NCBI GenBank assembly: GCA_041390685.1
Contig: JAWKPL010000001.1
Span: 1,922,001 to 1,986,000 of the forward strand
Length of the DNA stretch: 64,000 bases
Reading direction: 5' to 3'
From: JAIBBD01 sp041390685
Lineage (GTDB): Bacteria; Chloroflexota; Dehalococcoidia; UBA2979
In this document: positions 16,755 to 25,169 of the stretch, piece by piece
How the letters are laid out: each line of letters opens with the position of its first letter
Position numbering within the stretch: position 1 is the first letter of the stretch
Translations under genes and position numbers: made by a program
Notes under the pieces: generated by a model
What the model was told of the DNA's origin: nothing
The model's database searches: none
The model's input: only the letters and a program-made list of their open reading frames with translations

Positions 16755-18028
16755 GTTGGAACTTCCGTTCTTGTATGGGCCCGAAACCGGCCGCTCAACA
16801 GGCGGTCTGCCAGCGCGGCTTTCACGCTTCTGAGCGCGTCCGCCTCACCCCGACTTGAGTTGGACCTGTTGGAGGCAAAGGTGATGAGTTCGGCAACGTG
16901 TGCTTGCTCGGTCAGAGATGGCAACGCGATCTGGACACCCCGCAGTGCCTCCTGAGAGACATTGAACATGGAACGACTACTCCCGGAGGCAGAGCCAGAA
17001 ATCTGAGCCCTCGAACTTGGTGTGCTGATGGCCAACAGCAGGAATTCACGGACGATGCGACCAGAATCGGGAATGAGCCGCAGAGTCTTGTCGCTGAGCA
17101 GCAGCTTGGGCCGTGTGGTGCCCACCAATACTGCGCGCCCGACGAGGTCTGGCGTGTTTGCTCGGCTCAAGATTACATCCCCGGGCTGCACCTCGAACCG
17201 GTGGTCTGGCAGCGTTGCCGGGGCGAGGGCCTTGTTCTCGTCAGGCTGGAACTCTCCCCAGCTGACGCTGCTCACTTTGAGGACTCCCCATTCGTCTGGG
17301 CGAGCGGGCCGGGACTCAGCGAGGGGGCTTCGTCCGGCCTCGATCCTGTCGAGACACTCCCCCAGTGTCGTCACCTCCCAGCAGGCCGGCACGGTGCCGA
17401 GGCCGGGGACATGCTTCCACTCCAAGTGCATGCCGGGCACCCCGCGGGTGAGCAGCTCGTGGAGGAGGGCGCGACGTAGCTCCTCGGTCGCCGCAATCAC
17501 CGCCTCGGTGCGCTCGATGGTGTCGTCGATGGCGTCGAGGACGGCGGCGATGGCGCGCTGCTCGGGGAGGGGTGGGAGGAGGAGGTCGAACGAACGGATG
17601 AGCTCCAAGTTCAGGCCGCTCCGGCCATCGCCGGTTAGGTTGCGGAGTCGTTCGTACGACTGGTCGAGGACGTGGAAGAGGAAGCGCTGCTCTGCTCGTC
17701 CGTCACTCCGGATAGCAGCGAGCGACTGATTGCATGCCGCCTCGATGCCGAGAAGCGCGGTCGTACCCCGCGTACGCCCCTGGCCGTTCATCGCGACCAT
17801 CACGGTCTCGGCCGGATAGACCTTTGCATTCGAGTTCTTCAGCCCAAGCGACGTGATGCACTCGGCAGTTGCGCAGACGCGACGCTGGTGAATCTCCCCG
17901 GACGCCATCCAAGGGACGTCGCCCCGCCAGTACTCAGCACGCTCGCGCGCAGGGGTACCGCCTGTGCCGACATCGGCTATCTCGCCGAGGCGCACCCGCT
18001 GCCAGCCCGTGGGCACGCTACCGGGCAT
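16751..18028 (-). CDS. hsdS: Type I specificity subunit (HsdS), two TRDs
   Basis: The 425-residue protein has the standard duplicated layout. Target-recognition domain 1 covers about residues 1-155 (begins PTGWQRVRLGEIADVGTGGTP). A conserved coiled region contains LPPLPEQRAIAAVLDAIDDT (155-195). Target-recognition domain 2 is about 205-375, and a second coiled region contains LPSLTEQAHVAELI. HsdS sets the bipartite DNA sequence recognised by the methylase and endonuclease. It overlaps the end of hsdM by 11 bases and the SIR2-like gene by four. The recognition sequence cannot be read from sequence. Confidence 0.95.
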   Translation of the reverse strand: MPGSVPTGWQRVRLGEIADVGTGGTPARERAEYWRGDVPWMASGEIHQRRVCATAECITSLGLKNSNAKVYPAETVMVAMNGQGRTRGTTALLGIEAACNQSLAAIRSDGRAEQRFLFHVLDQSYERLRNLTGDGRSGLNLELIRSFDLLLPPLPEQRAIAAVLDAIDDTIERTEAVIAATEELRRALLHELLTRGVPGMHLEWKHVPGLGTVPACWEVTTLGECLDRIEAGRSPLAESRPARPDEWGVLKVSSVSWGEFQPDENKALAPATLPDHRFEVQPGDVILSRANTPDLVGRAVLVGTTRPKLLLSDKTLRLIPDSGRIVREFLLLAISTPSSRAQISGSASGSSRSMFNVSQEALRGVQIALPSLTEQAHVAELITFASNRSNSSRGEADALRSVKAALADRLLSGRFRAHTRTEVPT

Positions 18029-19550
18029 AGCCGAGCTCCATGAGCAGCGCGTCCATCCGCGCCGCCGCCTCGTCCCGCCGTCGCTCCGCGTCGCGGAGGC
18101 GGGCGAGCGCGTCCTCGACGCTCGGCATCTCCTCGTGCTCAGTCGTGTCGACGTAGCGTGAGATGTTCAGGTTGAAGTCGTTGGTACGGATCTCCTCAAG
18201 GTCAGCGACGTGGGCGAAGCGTTCGGCGTCCTCGAAGGCCTGGAACGCGACAACGATCTTCGTGAGGTGCTCGTCGTCGAGGTAGTTCTGCGCCTTGCCG
18301 GCCCGGAAATAGCCCGGCTGCGCGGCGTCGATGAACAGCACCTTGCCGCGCCGCTCCGGCCGCTTCTGCTTGTTGAGGATGCAGATGGCCACGGGGATGC
18401 TCGCGCCGTAGAACAGGTTCGGCGCCAGACCGATGATCGCTTCGAAGAGGTCCGCCTCCACGATCCCCTTGCGGATCGTCCCCTCCGCGCCGCCACGGAA
18501 GAGGATGCCGTGGGGCATCACCACGCCCACCATGCCCTCGGGGTTCGTGACGGCGAGCATGTGCTGTAGGAACGCTAGGTCGCCCTTCGTCTTCGGTGGG
18601 ATCGCGCCGTAGCGGTCGAAGCGGTGGTGGGGGTCGTTCGGCGCGAAGTCGTGTCCCCACTCTTTGAGGCTGAACGGGGGATTCGCGATCACCCGGTCGT
18701 ACGACAGCAGCCGTCCGCGCTCGTCCACCAGGCGAGGCTCAGCGATCACATCACCGCCCTCGTAGCGCGCCGAGCGGAGGCCGTGCAGCAGCAGGTTGAG
18801 CTTCCCAATCGCGAGCGTCCCGAGGTTGCGCTCCTGGCCGTGGAGTACGAGGTTGCGGGGGCTGCCTCCATGCCTCGCGACGTACTGTGCCGTGTAGATC
18901 AGCATCCCGGCGGAGCCCGCCGTCGGGTCGCAAATGCGCATCCCCTCGCGCGGTTCGAGTAGTTCGACGATCAGCCGCACCACGGAGCGAGGCGTGTAGA
19001 ACTCGCCGCCCTTCTTGCCGGCGTCGTCGGCGAACTCGCGGATGAGGTACTCGTACGCGTCGCCGAGCACGTTGACTGCGCCGTGTTCTCCGTCGGGCGT
19101 CAGGTTCTCGTCGCGGAGGTCGACGGCATCGAAGTGCCGCAGCAGGCTGCCGATGATGCGGTCGCGGCTCGCCGGGCTGCCGAGCTTCGACTCGTCGTTC
19201 CAGTTCGTGTTGCGCAGCACGCCATCGAGGCGGGGCGCGTTCGCTTCCTCGATCTCCGCGCTCGCCCGGTTCACCACTTCGCCGAGGTTCATCGACTCCC
19301 GGACGATGGCTGGCCAGCGCGCCTCGGGCGGCACGAAGAACTCGTGCTCATCGGGGTCGCGCTCAGCAACCTCGCGCGCCACGCCCGCCGCGACGGCACG
19401 CTCGACCTCCTCGGAGAAGCGGTCGGAGAGCCGCTTCAGGAACAGCATCGAGAAGATGTAGTTCTTGTAGTCGCTCGAATCGATCTGACCGCGCAGGATG
19501 TCCGCCGCGCGCCAGAGTTTCGACTCAAGCTCCTCGATGGTCAGTGTCAC
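18018..19550 (-). CDS. hsdM: Type I DNA methyltransferase subunit (HsdM)
   Basis: The 510-residue protein has the helical N-terminal HsdM domain (LESKLWRAADILRGQIDSSD). The N6-adenine methylase domain has the SAM-binding motif DPTAGSAGM at 208-216 and the catalytic NPPF at 290-293. A coiled C-terminus (EDALARLRDAERRRDEAAARM) follows. It methylates adenine within the target set by HsdS and is needed for both modification and restriction. Its ATG overlaps the stop of the half-size HsdS gene by four bases. The length is typical of the family. Confidence 0.97.
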   Translation of the reverse strand: MTLTIEELESKLWRAADILRGQIDSSDYKNYIFSMLFLKRLSDRFSEEVERAVAAGVAREVAERDPDEHEFFVPPEARWPAIVRESMNLGEVVNRASAEIEEANAPRLDGVLRNTNWNDESKLGSPASRDRIIGSLLRHFDAVDLRDENLTPDGEHGAVNVLGDAYEYLIREFADDAGKKGGEFYTPRSVVRLIVELLEPREGMRICDPTAGSAGMLIYTAQYVARHGGSPRNLVLHGQERNLGTLAIGKLNLLLHGLRSARYEGGDVIAEPRLVDERGRLLSYDRVIANPPFSLKEWGHDFAPNDPHHRFDRYGAIPPKTKGDLAFLQHMLAVTNPEGMVGVVMPHGILFRGGAEGTIRKGIVEADLFEAIIGLAPNLFYGASIPVAICILNKQKRPERRGKVLFIDAAQPGYFRAGKAQNYLDDEHLTKIVVAFQAFEDAERFAHVADLEEIRTNDFNLNISRYVDTTEHEEMPSVEDALARLRDAERRRDEAAARMDALLMELGYAR

Positions 19551-20155
19551 TTCTTCTCCTCACCGTCAGCGTGCTCGCTCGCGAGGCGGTCGATCACAGC
19601 GTCGCGCAGCGTTTCGCGTCGCAGCTCCACCGCTCTCACGCTCGCTTGGTACGTCTCTTCCGACGCTTCGATCATCCGAGCGAGACTCCGGAGCTCGGCC
19701 GGCGGCGGGAGCGGTATCTCCAACTCGGCCACCGCCGAGGCCGATAGCGATGGAATGGACGCTCCGATGCGAACTCCTGCTTCGAGCGCTCCTCGGCCCC
19801 GAGTCGAGGTCAGGTAGTACCAGAGATACTGACCGATACCCGATCCCGGTTCAGAAGGTCGTACCACCAGCAACGTCGAGGCGGCTACCGTTCCTGTCGT
19901 GCCGGGGGGCACAAGGGCGACCTTCACCACGCGGGAACGCGCAGTGATGAGCAAGTCGAACGGTCGCAACGGGTGCTTTTCGGCCCAAGCCGTCCGCCAA
20001 ACCTCGATTCGCCGGAGTCCTCCAAGATGCAGTCGGTCGTCTTCGATGTCCCCGCTCTCGACGACATCAAGGCGCCACTGGCCCGCCCGGGCGCCGGCGG
20101 CCCTCTTCGTCGTCGCCATCCCTGGCGTCACCGTTGCAACCTCCCCGATTCGCAT
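19547..20155 (-). CDS. Half-size HsdS-like protein, single TRD
   Basis: The 202-residue protein begins MRIGEVATVTPG, as type I target-recognition domains do. It has one TRD (residues 1-145), followed by one conserved helix segment (LEIPLPPPAELRSLARMIEA) and a basic helical tail. It is therefore half an HsdS. Half-S proteins can dimerise to give symmetric specificity or pair with another subunit. It is first in the operon, overlapping hsdM by four bases. Its first domain does not look like a copy of either TRD in the full HsdS here. The start ATG 20155 lies in the short divergent promoter region. Confidence 0.85.
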   Translation of the reverse strand: MRIGEVATVTPGMATTKRAAGARAGQWRLDVVESGDIEDDRLHLGGLRRIEVWRTAWAEKHPLRPFDLLITARSRVVKVALVPPGTTGTVAASTLLVVRPSEPGSGIGQYLWYYLTSTRGRGALEAGVRIGASIPSLSASAVAELEIPLPPPAELRSLARMIEASEETYQASVRAVELRRETLRDAVIDRLASEHADGEEKK

Positions 20156-20212
20156 GTCCGTATGCTAGCATAGCGATGTTGCATCGTCGATACGGTCGTG
20201 TACGGAGTTCAT

Positions 20213-21754
20213 ATGGCAGAGCGTTATACCGTCAGCTTTCGGGTTACCAGTGACGGCTCCGAGGGAATCAGCCTCATGGAGGCAGCAGGCCAGATCGTCC
20301 GCGACTGGGCGCGCGAACGCTTCATAGGCCCGCCGGTCGACACGCCTACCGGGGAGTGGCGAGGCACATCCGAACTACTTCGTATTCGCCAAGGCCAGAT
20401 CGAGGATGCAGGGTTCTTCGCGTTGGATTGGGAGCATCCCGATCGTGACGAGCCGCTGTATCACTGGCTCACGGAAGTCCGACTCGCGACGGAGGGCGGC
20501 CCTGTCCAAGCGACCGTCGACGTTCGGTTGCTTGACACGGGCCCAGCATTGCGCCTCGAAGGAAAGGATGTTGATCGCCCGGTTGCGGTCAGTCGCTTGA
20601 TCGAAGCGTTTACCTGCGACTATGGCGGGCACCCTCTCACCATCCGCGCGATGCGCGTAGGTGGTGCTAACGCGGAGACGTTCACTAAGGACGTAATCCT
20701 AAACCCGGATCGCCGCCTGCCGACGGTCGTCCTGACGCGCGACGCGGACGGAGCTTGCGGCCTGGATCCAGACGCGCTTCAGTCACGGCTCGCCGGGCTG
20801 GCTACCGTGGCCCTTTACGAAGATGAGGCAACGTGGGCGCTCACCAAGCAGCTCGGACAAGCGCTCACCTGTTTCGGCGGGGCCGTCCGTATCTACTGGC
20901 CCGGAATCACGATCTCGGATAATCCCCTGCGCCATCGGCGCTGGCTACCACAGCACGCCCGCGAGTTGGGCCCTCGACTGGGCAAGGTTCTGCTGCATCT
21001 CTTCGTCTCACGCTTCAGCCGGTACACCGATCAGAGTGTCTATCAGGACATCGCAGGGCGAGTGCGTCGTGCCGAGCAAGAAGCACTTATGGAGCAGCTG
21101 CGTGAGCGTTCCGGTTCCGATGACGCATATCTCGAACTGCTGGAGCAAGTGCAAGCGCGCGTCACAGAAGCGGAGGACGATCGCGATCGATGGCGCCAGC
21201 AAGCACAGGAATTCGAGCGAAGCAACGAGGAGCTGAACGCTCTCGTTCGTCAGCACGAGTCGAACTGGAAGATGATCGGCACGGCATCGCAGGGAGACGC
21301 GGAGCCTGATGACGAACTGGAAGTCCGCACAGTCGCCGAAGCTGTGCGACTCGCGAGCGAGCGTTTTGAGTCCCTGCGGTTCCTTCCTTCCGCCATTGAG
21401 TCGGCGGCGATGTCACCGTACGACCGACCTGCCCAGGTGTACGAAGCGTTTGAAGCCTTGGATGAGCTCACGCTCGAACGTCTGCAGGGGCCGCTGGGCA
21501 AGAGCATCGACGACTGGTTGGGCGAACGGGGCTTCCCATACACACCGCGCGAGAGCCAGACCACGATGGGGAAGTGGGGCCATGAACGCCAGTTTCGCGA
21601 TGGGCAACGGACGCGGACCGTCCAGGAACACATCAAGTTCGGAGCCGACGGTGACCCTCAGCATCACATACGCATCTACGTGACTTGGGACGACGATGAG
21701 TCCCGGTGGATCGTTGCCTACGTGGGACGCCACCTCACGACGACACAGAGCTAG
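20213..21754 (+). CDS. Unknown large protein divergent from the R-M operon
   Basis: The 513-residue protein was not recognised. Residues 1-150 are beta-rich. Residues 155-255 look like an alpha/beta domain with motifs VVLTRDADGACGLDPD, TWALTKQLGQAL and GGAVRIYWPGI. Residues 285-360 are a coiled coil rich in Glu/Arg/Gln. Residues 370-513 form a C-terminal domain ending GDPQHHIRIYVTWDDDE and IVAYVGRHL, with several conserved-looking His and Asp. There is no signal peptide. ATG 20213 follows GGAG by five bases; GTG 20198 is also open. It shares a 57-bp intergenic region with the R-M/SIR2 operon, so it is likely part of the same defence island. The sensor-coiled coil-effector layout is an inference. 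Confidence 0.75.
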   Translation: MAERYTVSFRVTSDGSEGISLMEAAGQIVRDWARERFIGPPVDTPTGEWRGTSELLRIRQGQIEDAGFFALDWEHPDRDEPLYHWLTEVRLATEGGPVQATVDVRLLDTGPALRLEGKDVDRPVAVSRLIEAFTCDYGGHPLTIRAMRVGGANAETFTKDVILNPDRRLPTVVLTRDADGACGLDPDALQSRLAGLATVALYEDEATWALTKQLGQALTCFGGAVRIYWPGITISDNPLRHRRWLPQHARELGPRLGKVLLHLFVSRFSRYTDQSVYQDIAGRVRRAEQEALMEQLRERSGSDDAYLELLEQVQARVTEAEDDRDRWRQQAQEFERSNEELNALVRQHESNWKMIGTASQGDAEPDDELEVRTVAEAVRLASERFESLRFLPSAIESAAMSPYDRPAQVYEAFEALDELTLERLQGPLGKSIDDWLGERGFPYTPRESQTTMGKWGHERQFRDGQRTRTVQEHIKFGADGDPQHHIRIYVTWDDDESRWIVAYVGRHLTTTQS

Positions 21755-21846
21755 CGCGACGCGGCCCCACCGATTGGGAGTGGGCTCGGTGCGATGGGTC
21801 GATGCGGGGGGCGGGCGGAGGGCGCGGCGGCCAGCCTGTTGCGGAG

Positions 21847-22134
21847 CTATCGAATGCTTCGCGCTAGCGCCAGCGGTTTGTAGTCGGCCGCCAGCAGGAC
21901 CTCGTCCGTGTCCTCTACCGAGAGCCCCATCCCGAACACAGTGAGCAGGATGAGCGCGTCACGGCTTGGATTCGTCCGCTCCCCCGAGAGCAACCTGGAC
22001 ACGTAACTTTCGTCCAACCAGGCGTCACGGGAGATGTCCGCTTGCGACTTGTTCAGCCGGGATCGGAACCGGTGGAGCGCCTCGGTGAGAGGAGTGCCGG
22101 TGGTGAACCCGAACTGTAGTGATCGATTCGTCAT
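21847..22134 (-). CDS. XRE-family HTH transcriptional regulator
   Basis: The 95-residue protein contains a Cro/C1-type helix-turn-helix at residues 15-70 (TEALHRFRSRLNKSQADISRDA, then ESYVSRLLSGERTNPSRDALILL). The start is ATG 22134 because GGAGG lies five bases upstream; the open frame goes on to 22212 without a better site. It is divergent from the replication-relaxation gene, whose promoter lies in the shared gap, and is the natural candidate to repress the element's mobility module. Similar small XRE proteins control excision in many integrative elements. Confidence 0.88.
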   Translation of the reverse strand: MTNRSLQFGFTTGTPLTEALHRFRSRLNKSQADISRDAWLDESYVSRLLSGERTNPSRDALILLTVFGMGLSVEDTDEVLLAADYKPLALARSIR

Positions 22135-22327
22135 GGTCGCCTCCAACCTCAAATCAACGTGAAGGCTGACCGAATCGACCGCGACTACCCGCGCCCTCCC
22201 TCCGCTGCTCACGATACCGCAACTGGACGGCGAGTCACTTGACCGGCTGGCAATGCTGTCGCTGCTCGCCCGGCAATGACCGCAGCTTCGGCCTCGTCCT
22301 AACGTCCCTTGTACGCGCAGCCTGCAC

Positions 22328-22357
22328 TTGATTCGTGTACGCTGATTATCATATAAT
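22328..22357 (+). promoter_or_regulatory. Sigma70-type promoter of the replication-relaxation gene
   Basis: TTGATT at 22328-22333 and TATAAT at 22352-22357 are separated by 18 bases. The start codon at 22375 is only about 10 bases past the expected transcription start, so the mRNA leader is very short. TTATCATATA overlapping the -10 box recurs at 37883-37892 and could be an operator. Confidence 0.65.
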
Positions 22358-22374
22358 GGAGCCGTTCCAAGACT

Positions 22375-23256
22375 ATGTCAGTTGTCGCTCGACCATCCCA
22401 ACCATCGACCCTGCTCCTTCCTTCCGACGAGGCTGTTCTCCGCGATCTGGCTCGCTACTACTTCCTTTCGGCGCACCAGGTGTGCCGACTCCACTACTCA
22501 CGTGGGTCGCTGACGTATGTACAGACCAAACTCAAACGCCTGACCGACGCCGCGTTCTGTCAGCGGATCTGGCTTCCCCGTCCTAGCGCACGCGGTAGCG
22601 CCCCCTCGATCTACACGCTGGGGCGCAAGGGCCTCCTTCATCTCCAAACACTGGGAGTCGAGGTGGCAACCCGGGCCCGCGCTTCGGAGCACCGAGAACA
22701 CTCGTACCTCTTCCTCTCGCACACCCTTGCCGTGAACGACTTCCTGATCGCCGCCGAACTCGTTGCGCGGCAGCGCCCCGGTCTCACGCTGGCCGCGATG
22801 CTCCACGAACGTGATCTCAAGCGCGCTCCGGTCGTGGTCGAGGGAGCGGATGGAACGCGCATGGGCGTCGTCCCCGATGGATGGCTCGACCTCCGGATCG
22901 ACGGCAGCTATCAGGTCTGCCTCGCGCTCGAGCTGGACATGGGGACAGAGGAGCAGAAGGCCTGGCGGCGCAAGGTGCGTGGACTCGTAGCGTACGCCAA
23001 CGGGCCCTACCAGGAGGCCTTCGCTACGCGCTCGCTCACAATCGCGGTCGCGACGACTGCGGGCGGGAAGCGACTACTCGACCTGGTCCGCTGGACGGAA
23101 CGCGAGCTGGCCGCAATGCGGGAGGAGCACCAGGGCGACCTCTTCGTCTTCACCAGCTTCTATCCGGCGACGACCAGTCCGGGGAGCCTGTTCTTCTCAC
23201 CATGCTGGGTCTCCCCGTTCGCGGAACACCCCGTCGCGCTCATCGCTCCGGAGTGA
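22375..23256 (+). CDS. Replication-relaxation family protein
   Basis: The 293-residue protein fits the replication-relaxation family of plasmids and integrative elements. A winged-helix N-terminus (EAVLRDLARYYFLSAHQVCRL, then TYVQTKLKRLTDAAFCQRI and YTLGRKGLLHLQ) covers residues 20-95. An alpha/beta domain follows (HEHSYLFLSHTLAVNDFLIAA region, VPDGWLDLRI, CLALELDMGTE). The pattern of D and E in PDGWLDL/LELDMGT resembles a degenerate restriction-endonuclease-like fold. In the family it is needed for plasmid replication initiation. It lies 15 bases upstream of the VirD4/HerA-like ATPase and is surely co-transcribed. Confidence 0.85.
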   Translation: MSVVARPSQPSTLLLPSDEAVLRDLARYYFLSAHQVCRLHYSRGSLTYVQTKLKRLTDAAFCQRIWLPRPSARGSAPSIYTLGRKGLLHLQTLGVEVATRARASEHREHSYLFLSHTLAVNDFLIAAELVARQRPGLTLAAMLHERDLKRAPVVVEGADGTRMGVVPDGWLDLRIDGSYQVCLALELDMGTEEQKAWRRKVRGLVAYANGPYQEAFATRSLTIAVATTAGGKRLLDLVRWTERELAAMREEHQGDLFVFTSFYPATTSPGSLFFSPCWVSPFAEHPVALIAPE

Positions 23257-23271
23257 TTCCCACGCTTCCTC

Positions 23272-24690
23272 GTGTTCTTGCCCACCAAACGCCCTGCCCT
23301 CTATCTCGGCACGCACGGCCTGCCGCTCCTCCGTCGGCGCTTTGCGCTTGCACCGCCGCTCGTCCCCGCCCATAAGCACGTCATCGGGACGACGGGCGTC
23401 GGGAAGAGCAAGTTCCTGACCTCGATGTTCGTGCAGCTCGTGGAGCAGGGCATCGGCGTCGCATTGATCGATCCGCATGCCGATCTTGCCCACGACGTTC
23501 TCCGGGTGCTGGCGGAACGCCGCTTTTTTCGCCACCCAGACGCACAGAACCGGCTCGTATTCGTCGATTTCTCGCGCCGGGGTACATACGTACCGTTTAA
23601 CGTCCTCCGACAGCCCTATGACGATCACACGGTCGCCAGGAACGTCGTTGAGGCTTGCAAGCGTGCCTGGCCGGCGCTCGCCGACGGCTCCGCCCCCCAG
23701 TTCGAGAACATCCTGCTGGCCAGCACGCTCGTCCTGATCCAGAACCGGCTCGCGCTGACGCAGCTCCCGCGCCTGCTTACCGATGACGCCTACCGGGCGA
23801 CGCTGCTCAACCACGTGTCGGATCCCGAGGTCGTGCACTTCTTCCGCGCACGCTTCGACCGATGGGGCCGCGACGCGGCTGTGATGATGGAATCGACGCT
23901 TAGGCGAGTCTTCCTGCTTACCTTCAGCCCCCCGCTTCGCCACGCGCTGGGCGCGACCGAGAACGCTCTCGACTTACGGCGTTGCATGGACCGCGGGACG
24001 AGTCTGATCTTCAATCTTGGCGGCCTCGACGAGGATAGCCAGCGGCTGCTCGGGTGTCTGCTCACGGTCGGCTTCGAGGTGGCGGCACTCTCCCGCGCGG
24101 AGGTCCCTGAGGCCGAACGTCGACCCTATCACCTCCTGATCGATGAGTTCTCCCAGTTTTCGGCGCAGTCCGAGGGATCGCTCGCGCGCGTGCTCTCGCT
24201 GGCGAGGAAGTATGGGCTATCACTGACGCTGGCCCATCAGACCTGGTCTCAGGTGTCAGCGCGTCTCGAGGGTGCGCTGCAGAACGCAGTGGAGATAGCG
24301 TTCCGCCTCGGCCGCTCCGACGCGGAGTGGGCCGCGCCTCGCTTCGGCCGTTACGACCCGTACACAGTGAAGCACGAGGTAGCGGATGTGGTGCAGCTCG
24401 GACGCACGCACCCGGTGTACTTCAGCCTGCAAGAAGCGTTCGAGGGCTGGACACAGTCGCTCACCGACCTGAGACCGCGGGAGGCCTTCGTGAACACCGG
24501 AGAGCGGACCGTGAAGATCCGGACGCTCAACGTACCCGAGAGCAAGAGAACCCACGATGAGATGCGTGAGTTGGCCGAGCGGTACGCGATGCGGATTCAG
24601 AAGCCTGTTGCCGCCTTCGCAGGATCCAGCATTCGTCCGAGGCAGACGCCGTCTGGTGCCAAGCGGGTGGTTCGAGTGGATGAGCGGTGA
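23272..24690 (+). CDS. VirD4/TraG/HerA-like DNA-pumping ATPase 1
   Basis: The 472-residue ATPase has Walker A GTTGVGKS at 39-46, an IDPHADL segment near 66-72 typical of the TraG/HerA type, and Walker B HLLIDEFSQF with Asp291-Glu292. An LAHQTWSQV motif (sensor/arginine region) follows. No N-terminal transmembrane helices are present, unlike classical coupling proteins, so it is a soluble relative. It probably moves or anchors element DNA during transfer or replication. The start is GTG 23272 directly after the replication-relaxation gene. The second such ATPase at 30233 shares the architecture but is longer. Confidence 0.88.
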   Translation: MFLPTKRPALYLGTHGLPLLRRRFALAPPLVPAHKHVIGTTGVGKSKFLTSMFVQLVEQGIGVALIDPHADLAHDVLRVLAERRFFRHPDAQNRLVFVDFSRRGTYVPFNVLRQPYDDHTVARNVVEACKRAWPALADGSAPQFENILLASTLVLIQNRLALTQLPRLLTDDAYRATLLNHVSDPEVVHFFRARFDRWGRDAAVMMESTLRRVFLLTFSPPLRHALGATENALDLRRCMDRGTSLIFNLGGLDEDSQRLLGCLLTVGFEVAALSRAEVPEAERRPYHLLIDEFSQFSAQSEGSLARVLSLARKYGLSLTLAHQTWSQVSARLEGALQNAVEIAFRLGRSDAEWAAPRFGRYDPYTVKHEVADVVQLGRTHPVYFSLQEAFEGWTQSLTDLRPREAFVNTGERTVKIRTLNVPESKRTHDEMRELAERYAMRIQKPVAAFAGSSIRPRQTPSGAKRVVRVDER

Positions 24691-24833
24691 GGGCGGCGAC
24701 GGTGCACTCGCTGCCGCCCGAGTCCTACGTGCCGCTGCCCGTGCCGTTCATTGCCGCCTCCTTGAACCTGCTGGTGCTCCGATTGACCGACCAGTCTGGT
24801 CACTATCAGTCTAGTTCCAACATCGGAACAAGT

Positions 24834-25052
24834 TCAATCGGCTTTGTTCTTATGCGGATTCCTGCTTCGTTTCTCCGCATTCTGTAGGTACTCGGCGACA
24901 GCGTCCCAGGTGGTGACCCAGTACGAGCCGATCTTCGTGGCCCGAATCGTCCCTTTCCGGCAGAGCCGTCTGAGGAAACTCGAACTGAGCCCGCTGCGCG
25001 CTGCCGCCTCTTCGAGCGAGATCAGTCGCTCGTCGACTGGCGGCCTCCCTGC
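24834..25052 (-). CDS. Excisionase-like HTH protein, start codon unclear
   Basis: On the minus strand, a frame open from 25052 to the TGA at 24834 encodes DERLISLEEAAARSGLSSSF, then LRRLCRKGTIRATKIGSYWV and TTWDAVAEYLQ. This is the winged-helix excisionase/MerR-type DNA-binding module of about 50 residues, with basic tail EKRSRNPHKNK. No ATG, GTG or TTG lies between the upstream in-frame TAG (25053-25055) and the domain. An ATG four codons before that TAG follows no other start. Translation might begin at CTG or depend on readthrough, or the gene may be damaged. Such proteins bend DNA to promote excision by the tyrosine recombinase. Confidence 0.7.
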   Translation of the reverse strand, partial: AGRPPVDERLISLEEAAARSGLSSSFLRRLCRKGTIRATKIGSYWVTTWDAVAEYLQNAEKRSRNPHKNKAD

Positions 25053-25132
25053 CTAGCCTCCTGTCATGCCGGCACTCTACCCGCACACGCCGTAGTTCGC
25101 ATCGGCGGGAAACCGAGCCCTGCATGAGAAAG

Positions 25133-25157
25133 TGATAAATGATATGATCAGTTATCA
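25133..25157 (+). promoter_or_regulatory. Dyad TGATAA-N13-TTATCA over a -10-like box
   Basis: TGATAA at 25133-25138 and TTATCA at 25152-25157 form an inverted repeat flanking TATGAT (25143-25148), a good -10 sequence for the small gene starting at 25170. It looks like an operator for the local XRE or excisionase-like regulator. Confidence 0.45.
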
Positions 25158-25169
25158 AATAAGTCGCCT

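Noticed and set aside
24850..25158. A 102-codon minus-strand frame beginning MITDHIIYHF
   Set aside because: It overlaps the excisionase-like HTH in another frame, and its product is Arg-rich without any domain.
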